Source: Bradyrhizobium sp. ORS 278
GTDB lineage: Bacteria > Pseudomonadota > Alphaproteobacteria > Rhizobiales > Xanthobacteraceae
DNA length: 64,000 bases
Direction: 5' to 3'
Assembly: GCF_000026145.1 (NCBI RefSeq)
Contig: NC_009445.1
Span: forward strand, 4,402,001-4,466,000
Shown in pieces: positions 20,614 through 29,170 of this stretch. The position numbers and the translations under genes are program-made. How positions within the stretch are numbered: position 1 is the first letter of the stretch; each line of letters starts with the position of its first letter. The notes under the pieces are model-generated. The model made no database searches. It was not told where the DNA came from and saw only the letters and a program-made list of their open reading frames with translations.

Positions 20614-21456
20614 GGCTCGCGCACGAACGCGGTCGATAGCCGCCGCAAGCATCTCTCGCAGTCGCTTGCGGCGTCCTTCGAGACCGCCTTCAGCGGGCTC
20701 CTCAGGACGAGGTCTGGCTTTGCGGCGGCATCCGCGTCCTCCGACCGAGACCCTCATGGTGAGGAGCGCCTGTTGGCGCGTCTCGAACCAGGAGGCCCCC
20801 GCTCTCCCGCGGCGTCGACCATTCAGGCGACCCGGGCTGCTGTCGCACGCGAGCCCCGCGCAAAACAAAGAGAGCGCGGCCGGCCCCCCCTGGGCTTCCG
20901 CGCTCTCCTTCGTCCCACGGTCGGGCCGTTGCCGGCTTCTCGGACCGCGCCCTCGTTAACTCGTCCTGGTCATGTCATCAGGTGCAGCACGCTCTCATGA
21001 GCCTCGCCTGCAAGCGCGAGGCTCGAAGCTGCTATGCGACGCCGCAACCAGCGGACTTGGCGGCAGATCGTGTCCTCGTCGGCGGCAAGAGCTGAATTGG
21101 ATGTTTCGGTTCGTGTCACAAGCCTGTGGCGCGCGGACGCTGACATCACGATCACCGACATGCTCGAACCCTTCTGGTCTGAGACTCTGCTGAAATGCAG
21201 CAGAGATTTTCCCCTCGAGCGCGGGCTTTGGCCCTTGCCCGGCCGGCCTTCAAAATCGCCGACAAGCGGAACTTTGCACCACCAGAGCTTAACAAAAGCT
21301 GAAAATGCCCGTCCTTCTACGGAGGATTGCGGCCGGGTTCCGGCGCGGGAAAGTTTTCGTTAACCATACCCGGCTCATCCTGCCGCCCATGGAATCGCGG
21401 CAGGCACCCAGACGGTATCGGCGCGCGCGATCTGTCAGAAGGCAAGGGAAAGCAGG
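20614..21456. other. Gene-free region with repeat and GC hairpin
   Basis: The 843 bp between metY and a small secreted protein gene contain a family 3 repeat (20672-20797), a GAGAGCGCGG/CCGCGCTCTC stem at 20870-20907 without a T-run, and a TTAACCAT octamer at 21360-21367, about 90 bp before the next gene. No coding frame is defensible. Confidence 0.6.
20672..20797. repeat. Dispersed repeat, family 3, copy a
   Basis: Contains TCCTTCGAGAC, CTCCTCAGGACGAGG and CCTCATGGTGAGGAGCG, ending with TCTCGAACCAGGAGGCC. The same blocks in the same order occur at 47573-47696. The ends are inverted with respect to each other (TCGAGAC and GTCTCGA). Confidence 0.85.
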
Positions 21457-21795
21457 ATGCGTACACGGGTCATCATGATGCTGCTGGCAGCCACCGCGGC
21501 AAACGGCGTGGTCCTCGCCGCCGACCTCCCCGCCGTTCACGAGAAGGTCCTCCACTACAAAGCCCGCCGCGCCGCCAAGGCGCCGCCTCCGGCGGTGGTC
21601 GTCGTCAAGGATCAGGACTCGCTCATCTCGCCGATGCTGCCCTCCACCCCCCTCCTGCTCGGCCGCCAGGAGCTCCCCGGCTATTACGGCCGCGCCTTCT
21701 CCTACGACTATCAAGGCACGTATTACGGCGGCGAAGGCTATACGAACTACATGTTCCGGTTGCCGTATGCCTGCGGCGTGACGGGGTATTGCTGA
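21457..21795 (+). CDS. Small secreted hypothetical protein
   Basis: Protein of 112 residues with a Sec signal peptide of about 21 residues (VIMMLLAATAANGVVLAAD) and a Tyr/Gly-rich C-terminal half (GYYGRAFSYDYQGTYYGGEG) ending in two Cys. No domain is recognised. The start ATG follows AAGGGAAAGCAGG. It stands alone, flanked by repeat-rich DNA. A periplasmic or outer-surface role is the only inference possible. Confidence 0.65.
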   Translation: MRTRVIMMLLAATAANGVVLAADLPAVHEKVLHYKARRAAKAPPPAVVVVKDQDSLISPMLPSTPLLLGRQELPGYYGRAFSYDYQGTYYGGEGYTNYMFRLPYACGVTGYC

Positions 21796-21969
21796 GCGGA
21801 ACAATTTCTGATCGGACTGCTTCTGCCTATCTGTTCTCGACAAGCAAACTTCCCGGCGCACCTCCTAACAGTCTTGCACATTTCGGCAAATCAGCATATC
21901 CTGCGTTCATTCCTGTCCAGCCGAGGGGCGCTTCCGGATCGTCCAGTTGCGTGGGATTGGGAATGCGGT

Positions 21970-22272
21970 GGACGTGGCGGAGCGTGCGCTGGCGTATGCT
22001 GGCGCGGACGAGCGGTCTGTCACGGACGGCGAAATCGCGTGGTCCTGGCGCCCCGATGCTGGCGCTAAGTCTTGTGGCGGTGCTCGCACATCGCACGAGA
22101 TGACGGGGGCAAGACAGCCCGGTCCCCGGGGAGATCGCGTATAAGCGTTAAAACCATCGCGCAGGGAAGGCCGGGTGTTTCCAGGCCGTACCTGTGGTGA
22201 CCGCCGCGTGCTTTTCTTGTTGCACGCGGGCCATGGGTGCCGGCCAGGCATCCGGCCTTCCCTGCGCCCTCG
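21970..22272 (-). repeat. Long dispersed repeat, family 4, copy a
   Basis: About 300 bp that align, in opposite orientation, with 40831-41130. Shared blocks include GAGGGCGCAGGGAAGGCC, CCCTGCGCGATGGT, ACGCTTATACGC, CACCACAGGT-like segments and CGTCCGTGAC. One translation contains ARPSLRDG/TRPSLRDG, which can be misread as a protein. Boundaries are approximate. Confidence 0.75.
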
Positions 22273-22388
22273 CGTGTTTCGAGGGTGGGACGATAGGCAT
22301 GACTCGGCGTAAGCGTCGCGCGAGAATGAGAGCGCATGTCTTCCCGACATCTTCTGAAAGGACGGATGGCCGCACGTCACACTCAGTC

Positions 22389-22488
22389 GTCATCCCCGCG
22401 AAGGCGGGGATCCAGTACGCCGCGACCCATCGAGGACTCGCGACCGTCTCTGGAATACTGGATCGCCCGGTCAAGCCGGGCGATGACA
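22389..22488. repeat. Palindromic dispersed repeat, family 1, copy b
   Basis: Two stems, TCATCCCCGCGAAGGCGGGGAT and GGATCGCCCGGTCAAGCCGGGCGAT (each listed in part), separated by about 50 bases. The order is inverted relative to copy a at 2276. Confidence 0.85.
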
Positions 22489-22548
22489 GCGGAGATGGTG
22501 GCACGAACGCCGCGCGACGGCCATTGCGAGAGAAGCTCACTCTCTCCA

Positions 22549-22630
22549 CGTCATTGCGAGGAGCTCAGCGACGAAGCAATCCAGAGTCGTGGGCGGAACT
22601 CTGGATTGCTTCGCTTCGCTCGCGATGACG
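22549..22630. repeat. Dispersed inverted repeat, family 2, copy b
   Basis: Same arms as copy a (CGTCATTGCGAG and CTCGCGATGACG), with a few base changes in the left arm (GAGCTCAGCGACGAAGC). It ends 11 bases before the stop codon of ctaA and might end its transcription. Confidence 0.85.
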
Positions 22631-22641
22631 AAGGAGAGACT

Positions 22642-23730
22642 TTACCCCGCCTGCCCTGCGGCCACCGCCGCCTGCGGGACAGCCACCGCAGCCACCCGTC
22701 GCGGCGACAGGCGTTCCGCCTGCAGCACGGCGAAGGTCAGCACGATGAGCGCCGTGCCCTGATGCAGCAGCGCCAGCGAGATCGGGACCACCATCAACAG
22801 GGTCGCGATGCCCAGCACCGCCTGTACCAGGATCGCCGCCAGCAGACGGTGCGCGCCGCGCACGGCGTCGCGGCCAGCGCCGGCGCGCATCACATCGAAG
22901 GCGTGCCAGGCCGCCAGCGCGAGCAGCGTGTAGGCGGTCATGCGATGCATGAACTGCACCGTCAGATGGTTCTCGAACAGATTGATCCACCACGGCGCAT
23001 GGGCCCACAGGTTGGCCGCCGCCGGGATCAGGCCGCCGTCAATCTCCGGCCAGGTGTTGTAGACGAGCCCGGCGCGCAGGCCAGCGACCAATGCGCCGAG
23101 ATAGAGTTGCACGAAGGTGACGCCGACCAGCGCCCAGGCCGTCAGCCGCAGCCGTCCCGGCACCTCGGCTTCGTCGCGCGGCTTGAGCCGCCGCAGGGTC
23201 CAGACGATCGACGCGAAGATCAGCAGCGCGAGCGACAGATGCGTCGCGAGCCGGACCGGCGCGACCTCCGTGCGCTCGGTCAGCCCCGAGGCCACCATCC
23301 ACCAGCCGACCGCGCCCTGCAGCGCGCCGAGACCGAAGATCAGCCAGAGCCTGCGCCCGAGCGGGCCGGACACGGCGCCACGCCACAGAAACCACAGGAA
23401 CGGCAGCAGATAGACCATGCCGATGACGCGGCCGAGCAGCCGATGGGCCCATTCCCACCAGAAGATGGTCTTGAACTCGTGCAGGGTCATGCCGGCATTC
23501 ATCTGCCGGTACTGCGGGATCGTCTTGTAGGCCTCGAAGGCGTCGCTCCAGGCCTGCTCCGACAGCGGCGGCAAGGTGCCCGTGACCGGCTTCCATTCGA
23601 CGATCGACAGCCCGGATTCGGTCAGCCGGGTGGCCCCTCCGACCAGCACCATCAGCGCGATCAGGCCGGCGACGATCGAGAGCCAGATACGGATCGCGGC
23701 GGTGTCTCGGGTGGGGGGAACCGTGGTCAT
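22642..23730 (-). CDS. ctaA: Heme A synthase (COX15/CtaA)
   Basis: Inner membrane enzyme that oxidises the C8 methyl of heme O to make heme A for cytochrome oxidase. The 362 residues form eight membrane helices, and the four conserved His pairs are visible: [28 protein letters not shown] and LLHQGTAL. The N-terminal [16 protein letters not shown] loop is the COX15-type signature. The length is normal. The DUF2842 gene starts divergently 103 bp away, a neighbourhood seen in other alphaproteobacteria. Confidence 0.96.
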   Translation of the reverse strand: MTTVPPTRDTAAIRIWLSIVAGLIALMVLVGGATRLTESGLSIVEWKPVTGTLPPLSEQAWSDAFEAYKTIPQYRQMNAGMTLHEFKTIFWWEWAHRLLGRVIGMVYLLPFLWFLWRGAVSGPLGRRLWLIFGLGALQGAVGWWMVASGLTERTEVAPVRLATHLSLALLIFASIVWTLRRLKPRDEAEVPGRLRLTAWALVGVTFVQLYLGALVAGLRAGLVYNTWPEIDGGLIPAAANLWAHAPWWINLFENHLTVQFMHRMTAYTLLALAAWHAFDVMRAGAGRDAVRGAHRLLAAILVQAVLGIATLLMVVPISLALLHQGTALIVLTFAVLQAERLSPRRVAAVAVPQAAVAAGQAG

Positions 23731-23833
23731 GGAGGTTGAACGCTCGATTGAAGCGGGACTGTCAGGCCCTTATAATCCCAGTGAATTTGCGCGCAAGCCG
23801 CGCCGCCCTCAAACGCAGGCTGACATTTCCGTC

Positions 23834-24052
23834 ATGACGATCCGTACCCGAAAACTGATCGGCGCCGTCGCGCTGCTGCTGCTCGCCTTCGCCTGGTCGA
23901 TGATGGGCATGGTGCTGGCGCAATTTCCATTGATCGCCAATTCGGGCTGGATGCAGGCGGTGTATTACGTGGTGGTCGGGATGGGCTGGGTGCTGCCGGC
24001 GATGCCGATCGTCAGTTGGATGCTGCGCCCTGACCCGGCGCAAGAAGGCTGA
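23834..24052 (+). CDS. DUF2842 family small membrane protein
   Basis: Protein of 72 residues with two membrane helices (about 8-30 and 42-62) and the family pattern of a short cytoplasmic N-terminus MTIRTRKLIG. The function is unknown. The frame is open further upstream, but ATG 23834 gives the usual length. Its TGA is directly followed by the reverse-strand stop of the deacetylase-like gene (TGATCA), so the two genes meet end to end. Confidence 0.8.
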   Translation: MTIRTRKLIGAVALLLLAFAWSMMGMVLAQFPLIANSGWMQAVYYVVVGMGWVLPAMPIVSWMLRPDPAQEG

Positions 24053-25210
24053 TCAGCCGAGATCGAGCGTCGGCTGAGGCGCGAATTTTTGCCGCGGCAG
24101 CGTCACCCCGGCCATCAGCACCTTCAAGGCCCGCAGCGAGCGCGAACGGCCGTCCCAGGCGATGCGCGGCAGCATGTGCAGGTTGGTACGGCCCTCGCTC
24201 TGGACGACGCCGCCGATCGTGGTGGCCGCGCTGATGAAGGCCGCCCGCTCCGCGAGCACGGCGTCGCTGCGGCGAAACGACTCGGGATCGCCGAACGGAT
24301 ACGCCATGTGCCGGACCGGACGCCGCAGCGCCGTCTCCAGCACCGCCTTGCCCATCGCGATCTCGCGCTGCGCGTCGGCATCCTTGAGGTGGGCGAGCAT
24401 GGGATAGTGCACCGTGGCGCTGCCGATCGTCACGTTCGGGTCGGCGGCGAGCCTGTTGATGTCGGCCCAGTCCATCGCGGCCTCGCGCGACAGCGCGGCG
24501 AGGTCGACCGAGTGGCGCGAGCAGAGATCGCGGATCGCGACCGACAGCTCAGCCGGCGGCAGCTTGCGCAGCCAGCCCGAGAGATAGGCGAACAGTTCGG
24601 CCTTCTCGGCCGGCTTGAACACCGAGAAGCGCTGCTCGCGATGCTCGATCACCAGGCTGATGCGGACCTCGCGCGCAATGACGGCTTCGAGTGCCAGCCA
24701 CCAGGCTTCGCCGAGCCCATCTGGAAACGCCGTGGGAACGAACACGGTGAACGGCACGCCATGGCGCGCCAGCACCGGATAGGCGTGGACGATGAGGTCC
24801 TTCCAGCCCCCGTCGAAGGTCAGGCAGGCGAAGCGCCTGGCTTCGGGAAGCTGCACGGCACGGGCGCAGGCTTCGTCGAGCGAGACGATGTCATAGCCCC
24901 AGCGCTTGAGCTTGCGGATGACCTGGTCGAGAAAGCGCGGCGTAATCTCGGCGTGCCTGAGCGGCTGGAACGGCCCCTTGCGCCGCGGCCGGACCCGCTC
25001 GAAGCGCAGAATGGCGCCGGCGCCGCCGGTCGCGCGCCAGGCCGTGAGCGTGCGGCCGCTGAAATAGGCCAGTTCGAGCCGGGCGCTCCGCAGCCACCTG
25101 TTGTCCGACGACAAATCCTGCGCCCCTTCCGAACCGTCCACTTGAAACGCAAATCTGCGCGCCCACCTGATGCTGAGCGACGATGGCGCGATTACGTCGT
25201 CCGCCGTCAC
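24053..25210 (-). CDS. Polysaccharide deacetylase-like protein with lost metal ligands
   Basis: NodB-homology protein of 385 residues in the polysaccharide cluster. The fold is recognisable from LTFDGGWKD, AYPVLARHGVPFTVFVPT and AYPFGDPESF. The metal-binding Asp of the usual TFDDG is Gly, and the usual SHTxxHP motif reads SATVHYP, so both His ligands are replaced (Ala and Tyr). All three metal ligands therefore look lost, which argues for a binding or regulatory role, or a different chemistry. The start is GTG 25210, close after an 18-bp palindrome. It lies divergent from the acyltransferase gene. Confidence 0.82.
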   Translation of the reverse strand: MTADDVIAPSSLSIRWARRFAFQVDGSEGAQDLSSDNRWLRSARLELAYFSGRTLTAWRATGGAGAILRFERVRPRRKGPFQPLRHAEITPRFLDQVIRKLKRWGYDIVSLDEACARAVQLPEARRFACLTFDGGWKDLIVHAYPVLARHGVPFTVFVPTAFPDGLGEAWWLALEAVIAREVRISLVIEHREQRFSVFKPAEKAELFAYLSGWLRKLPPAELSVAIRDLCSRHSVDLAALSREAAMDWADINRLAADPNVTIGSATVHYPMLAHLKDADAQREIAMGKAVLETALRRPVRHMAYPFGDPESFRRSDAVLAERAAFISAATTIGGVVQSEGRTNLHMLPRIAWDGRSRSLRALKVLMAGVTLPRQKFAPQPTLDLG

Positions 25211-25217
25211 CTAAGCT

Positions 25218-25235
25218 TTAAGGGCTCGCCCTTAA
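25218..25235. promoter_or_regulatory. Perfect 18-bp palindrome in divergent promoter region
   Basis: TTAAGGGCTCGCCCTTAA lies eight bases upstream of the deacetylase-like start codon and 164 bp before the acyltransferase gene. Its position suits an operator or an mRNA hairpin over the ribosome site. No matching regulator is present nearby. Confidence 0.55.
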
Positions 25236-25398
25236 GATCGCGTGGCCGGCGCCGATTTGAACAGATCTTTTGCCGACATCCTTCCCGTTTTGGGACGCGT
25301 TCATTGCCATTACCTTTTGTTGAGACTTCTTTGCGAGGGTCAAACGACCCAGAGCAACAAAATTCCAAGACACCGCTAACACCAACGCGAGTCGCGCG

Positions 25399-26619
25399 AT
25401 GACCATGGCCGCCGTGATCGAGAGCCGGACGGCGCAGGCGCCCGCGCAGCGGCTGGTATCCGGAATCGCGCGGATCGAGATCATCTCCGATCTTGCCGCG
25501 GCCGAACCCGTCTGGCGCGCGATCGAATCTCCCGACTATGTCTCGACGCCCTATCAGCGCTTCGACCTGCTCGGCGCCTGGCAGCGCGATGTCGCTGCGC
25601 AGGAGCAAGCGAGGCCGTTCATCGTTGTGGCGCGCGACCCGGAGCAGCGTCCCCTTCTGCTGCTGCCGCTGACATTGCGGAGGACCTTCGGCATCCGCAT
25701 CGCCAGCTTCATGGGCGGCAAGCACACGACCTTCAACATGCCGCTGATGGACCGCGAGTTCGCCGCGCGCGCCGATCATCGCGATCTCGAGGCGCTGCTC
25801 GCCGGCCTCCGTGATCACGGTGGAATTGACGTTCTCGCCCTGTCCCAGCAGCCGAAACACTGGCGCGACCTCGCCAATCCCATGGCGCAGTGGCCGCACC
25901 AGCCGTCGGTGAACGACTGCCCGGTGCTGCTCATGCCGAGAGGCGCCGCGCCGACGGCACTGCTGTCAAACTCGTTCCGTAAGCGGCTCAAGAGCAAGGA
26001 GAAGAAGCTGCAGGCGCTGTCCGGCTACCGCTACATGATCGCGGAGAGCGACGCGGAGATTGCCGAGACGCTCGACTGGTTCTTCCGGACAAAGCCGATC
26101 CGCATGGCGGAGCAAAAGCTGCCGAACGTGTTTGCGGAAGCCGGCGTCGAGGCCTTCGTGCGGAGCGCCTGCATGGCCCGGCTGCCCTGCGGACATCGCG
26201 CGATCGAGATTCATGCGCTGCGCTGCGACGACGAGATCATCGCGATGTTTGCGGGCGTCGCCGATGGCACGCGCTTCTCGATGATGTTCAACACCTACAC
26301 GCTGTCGGAGAATGCCCGCTGGAGCCCCGGGCTGATCCTGATGCGCTCGATCATCGACCACTACGCACAGAGAGACTATCGCGCGCTCGACCTTGGTATC
26401 GGGTCGGACGGCTACAAGCGCATCTTCTGCAAGGGCGACGAGCCGATCTTCGACAGCTTCATCGATGTGACCGCGCGGGGCCGCGCGGCCGCGACCGCCA
26501 TGGCGGCGATCGGACGGGCGAAGCATGCCGTGAAACATAGCCCTGCCCTGTTTCGTCTCGCGCAACGCCTGCGCGGCGCGCTGCAGCCGAAGACGGACTC
26601 CGCGAAGGACGACGACTAG
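25399..26619 (+). CDS. GNAT-family acyltransferase, CelD/BcsL type
   Basis: Protein of 406 residues with the BioF2-like/FemAB-type double GNAT fold common in exopolysaccharide gene clusters. SFRKRLKSKEKKLQALSG near residue 193 and ALDLGIGSDGYKRIFCKGDEP near 332 (listed in part) are conserved positions in the family. It is thought to transfer acyl groups to sugar residues, from acyl-CoA or a related donor. The two candidate starts (25399 and 25405) differ by two residues. Its stop shares CTAG (26616-26619) with the opposite-strand stop of the chain-length gene. Confidence 0.8.
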   Translation: MTMAAVIESRTAQAPAQRLVSGIARIEIISDLAAAEPVWRAIESPDYVSTPYQRFDLLGAWQRDVAAQEQARPFIVVARDPEQRPLLLLPLTLRRTFGIRIASFMGGKHTTFNMPLMDREFAARADHRDLEALLAGLRDHGGIDVLALSQQPKHWRDLANPMAQWPHQPSVNDCPVLLMPRGAAPTALLSNSFRKRLKSKEKKLQALSGYRYMIAESDAEIAETLDWFFRTKPIRMAEQKLPNVFAEAGVEAFVRSACMARLPCGHRAIEIHALRCDDEIIAMFAGVADGTRFSMMFNTYTLSENARWSPGLILMRSIIDHYAQRDYRALDLGIGSDGYKRIFCKGDEPIFDSFIDVTARGRAAATAMAAIGRAKHAVKHSPALFRLAQRLRGALQPKTDSAKDDD

Positions 26620-28925
26620 GCGGCGACGCCGCGCGGCCCCGGCTGAATGCGGTTGGCGCCGCCGGCGGGCGTCTTCAGCATGGTGACGGCGCCGAAGCCC
26701 ACCTGCCGCAGCTGCTCGCTCATCTGGCCGCGCGCCTCGGCAGGCATGGCGGGATCGGGCACGACAACGGCGCGCGCGCCGGCGGTCAAGAGCTCGGCCG
26801 GCAGGTCGGAAGCATTGCCGGCGTCGAGCAGCACGTGGTCGTAGACCCGCAGCAGCGCGTCGATCGCAAGCGCAAGCCGCGGCGATTGCAATTGATTGCG
26901 GTCGGCCCCGGGCTGGCCGGCATTGACGAGGTGCAACCGCGAGGTCTGGTCCTTGGTGATGATGGAGGCGAACGACGCCTCGCCCAGCATCAGCTCGATC
27001 AGCCCGGGCGCCGCGGGATCGACCGAGAGGCTGGCGAGCAGTTGCGGGCTGCCGGCGAGGTCGACGAGCACGACGCGGGCGTCCCGGGCCATGATGCGGG
27101 CCAGCGACAGCGCCGTAGTGGTGACCGCCTGTCCACCGGCGGTGCCGAGCACGGTGACCTTGCGGGCGCCCTCACCCGCCGCCAGGAGACCCGCGGCGAG
27201 CTGGTCGATCTCGTTGAGGGGCGATGCAGGCTTCGCCGGCTCCGACACCGGCGTCACGGCGGCCGGCACCGGAGCGACGGCAACAGGAGCTGGAGGAACA
27301 ATTTGGGGGGCAACCGGCGGCGCTGCCGCCACGGCGGGAGCAATGACGGAAACGGCGGGATGAACCGGGGCTGCGGGTGCCGCCATGACCGGCTCTGCCC
27401 GCTCAGGCTGCGCCGCAGGGACGACGGAAGCCGCGGGTACCAAGGCGGTCACGGCGCGCGGCGCGGTGAGACGCAGCAGCTCGCCGGTGATGACGACGCC
27501 GGCCGTCAGCATCAGCGTGGCCAGCGTCGCGATCAGCACGATCGGCAGCTTCTTCGGATAGGCCGGCGTGTTCGACACCACCGCCCGCGAAATGATCCGG
27601 CCCTCCGCCGGCGGCGTGTCGAGCGTCTCGCGGGTGTTGGCCTCACGGTACTTGGCCAGATAAGACTCGAGCAGGTCGCGCTGCGACTTGGCCTCGCGCT
27701 CCAACGCGCGGAGCTGGACATCCTGGCCATTGGTGGACGCCGCCTGCTTCTTGGCCTGTTCGAGGCTCTGACCGAGCATCTGCACCCGTCCGTCGGCGAT
27801 ACGCGCATCGCTGTCCAGCGAGCGCGAAATCTTGCCGGCCTCGTCGCGGATCTGGCGATCGAGATCGGCCAGTTGCGCCTTCAGCTCCTTGATGCGGGGA
27901 TGATTGTCGAGCAGCGTAGACGATTGCTCCGCGAGCTGCGCGCGCAGGTTCACACGCTGCTCCGACAACCGCCGCATCAGCTCCGAATTGAGCACCTCGG
28001 AGGCCTCGATCGGCTGTCCGCTCTGCAGCATCTCCCTGATCAGCCGAGCCTTGGTTTCGGCATCGGACTTCAGCGCACGCGCATTGTTCAGCTGCGTACT
28101 CACCTCGCCCATCTGCTGGTTGGAGAGCGATGTGTTGTTGGTGCCCATGAACGAATTCGACTTGGTGCGGAACTCCTCGACGCGCGATTCCGCCTCCTCG
28201 ACCTTCTTGCGGAGGCTTTGAATTTCACCCGCGAGCCACTGGCTGGCCGACTTCGCCTGCGCCTGGCGCGCGTTTTGCTGAAGGACGAGGTAGCCGTCGG
28301 CGATGGAGTTGGCGACCTGCGCTGCAAGCGATGGATCCTGCGACTGGAATTCCACGACCAGGACGCGCGACTTGTCGACCGCGTAGACGGTCAGCCGCTC
28401 GTAATACGCATCCATGACGCGCTCCTCGGGCGTCATCGCGAGGGGATCCTTGACCAGCCCGACCAGCGCCGCGATCGACTTCACCGGCGACACGCCGCGC
28501 AGCACGGGATCGAACTCGGGAAGATCGCCGAGCTTGTTCTTCCGGATGATGTCACGCGCCAAATCGCGCGACAGCACCAGCTGCACCTGGCTCGTCACCG
28601 CCTCGGCGTCGAGCGCGGTGCGTTCCTCCGCCCGCTCTCCGCTCGGTCGCAGGAACGGACTTTCGCGGCCGTCGATCAGAATGCGCGCTTCGGACTTGTA
28701 GCGCGGGGTGATCATGTTGACTGCGGTGACGGCCAGCGCCAGGGCGAGCAGCGTCGGCAGAAGAATGAACGCGCGCTTTCGCGCCAACGCGCGGCCGATC
28801 AGCCGCACGTCGAGGTCCCCCGATGCCAGGGGCTCCCCAGCCGCAGACGCGTTCGCCCGAGACGGAACGGACGCCTTTTCAGCCCGGACCTTCTTGTCGG
28901 CACGCCAGAACGCCAACCGCATCAT
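26616..28925 (-). CDS. Exopolysaccharide chain-length/export protein, Wzz-ExoP type
   Basis: Polysaccharide co-polymerase of about 769 residues. It has a membrane helix near 35-60, a Wzz periplasmic part rich in coiled coil (about 190-420), and a second helix after the Pro motif PAYPKKLPIVL near 450-470. An Ala/Pro-rich linker (about 485-575) leads to a cytoplasmic ATPase-like domain of the BY-kinase fold. In that domain the P-loop reads LGTAGGQAVTTTAL without the usual GKS/T Lys, and no Tyr-rich tail is present, so kinase activity is unlikely. Three starts are close together; ATG 28925 is used, GTG 28940 and ATG 28922 are alternatives. Confidence 0.85.
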   Translation of the reverse strand: MMRLAFWRADKKVRAEKASVPSRANASAAGEPLASGDLDVRLIGRALARKRAFILLPTLLALALAVTAVNMITPRYKSEARILIDGRESPFLRPSGERAEERTALDAEAVTSQVQLVLSRDLARDIIRKNKLGDLPEFDPVLRGVSPVKSIAALVGLVKDPLAMTPEERVMDAYYERLTVYAVDKSRVLVVEFQSQDPSLAAQVANSIADGYLVLQQNARQAQAKSASQWLAGEIQSLRKKVEEAESRVEEFRTKSNSFMGTNNTSLSNQQMGEVSTQLNNARALKSDAETKARLIREMLQSGQPIEASEVLNSELMRRLSEQRVNLRAQLAEQSSTLLDNHPRIKELKAQLADLDRQIRDEAGKISRSLDSDARIADGRVQMLGQSLEQAKKQAASTNGQDVQLRALEREAKSQRDLLESYLAKYREANTRETLDTPPAEGRIISRAVVSNTPAYPKKLPIVLIATLATLMLTAGVVITGELLRLTAPRAVTALVPAASVVPAAQPERAEPVMAAPAAPVHPAVSVIAPAVAAAPPVAPQIVPPAPVAVAPVPAAVTPVSEPAKPASPLNEIDQLAAGLLAAGEGARKVTVLGTAGGQAVTTTALSLARIMARDARVVLVDLAGSPQLLASLSVDPAAPGLIELMLGEASFASIITKDQTSRLHLVNAGQPGADRNQLQSPRLALAIDALLRVYDHVLLDAGNASDLPAELLTAGARAVVVPDPAMPAEARGQMSEQLRQVGFGAVTMLKTPAGGANRIQPGPRGVAA

Positions 28926-29170
28926 CCACTCCCGCGACACACGCCACGCTGCGACACTACGTGGTACGATTACACTCTATTAAGGTTGCCGACCGGTTAA
29001 TCAGAGGACGCGTTCCGAACAGCCAAAACATAACCCGCCCGGCGCCGCCAGCCAGAGGTGGAGCAGATAGTCACAATGTCGAAACGAGTCCTGATCAGCC
29101 ACGAGAAATGATGCTTTGTTAACCATCAACGATCTATTCAAGTGATTCACTGAAAGTATTCGCGCGAGAG
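28926..29170. promoter_or_regulatory. Divergent promoter region of the polysaccharide cluster
   Basis: AT-richer DNA between the chain-length gene and the GT4 gene. It contains a TTAACCAT octamer at 29119-29126, the core of sites bound by CtrA in alphaproteobacteria, 45 bases before the GT4 start. Single octamers occur by chance, so this is only suggestive. Confidence 0.35.

Larger units (their letters stand above)
21796..22641. other. Repeat-filled intergenic region
   Basis: The 846 bp carry three unrelated repeats one after another: family 4 (about 21970-22272), family 1 (22389-22488) and family 2 (22549-22630). Open frames here on the minus strand are translations of the family 4 repeat and not genes. 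Confidence 0.75.

Noticed and set aside
20870..20907. Terminator after metY
   Set aside because: A good GC stem, but there is no T-run and it lies about 250 bp after the stop codon.
21907..22380. Possible protein on the minus strand with RPSLRDG
   Set aside because: It matches a second copy at 40831-41130 as DNA, including in non-coding parts, so it is a repeat and not a gene.
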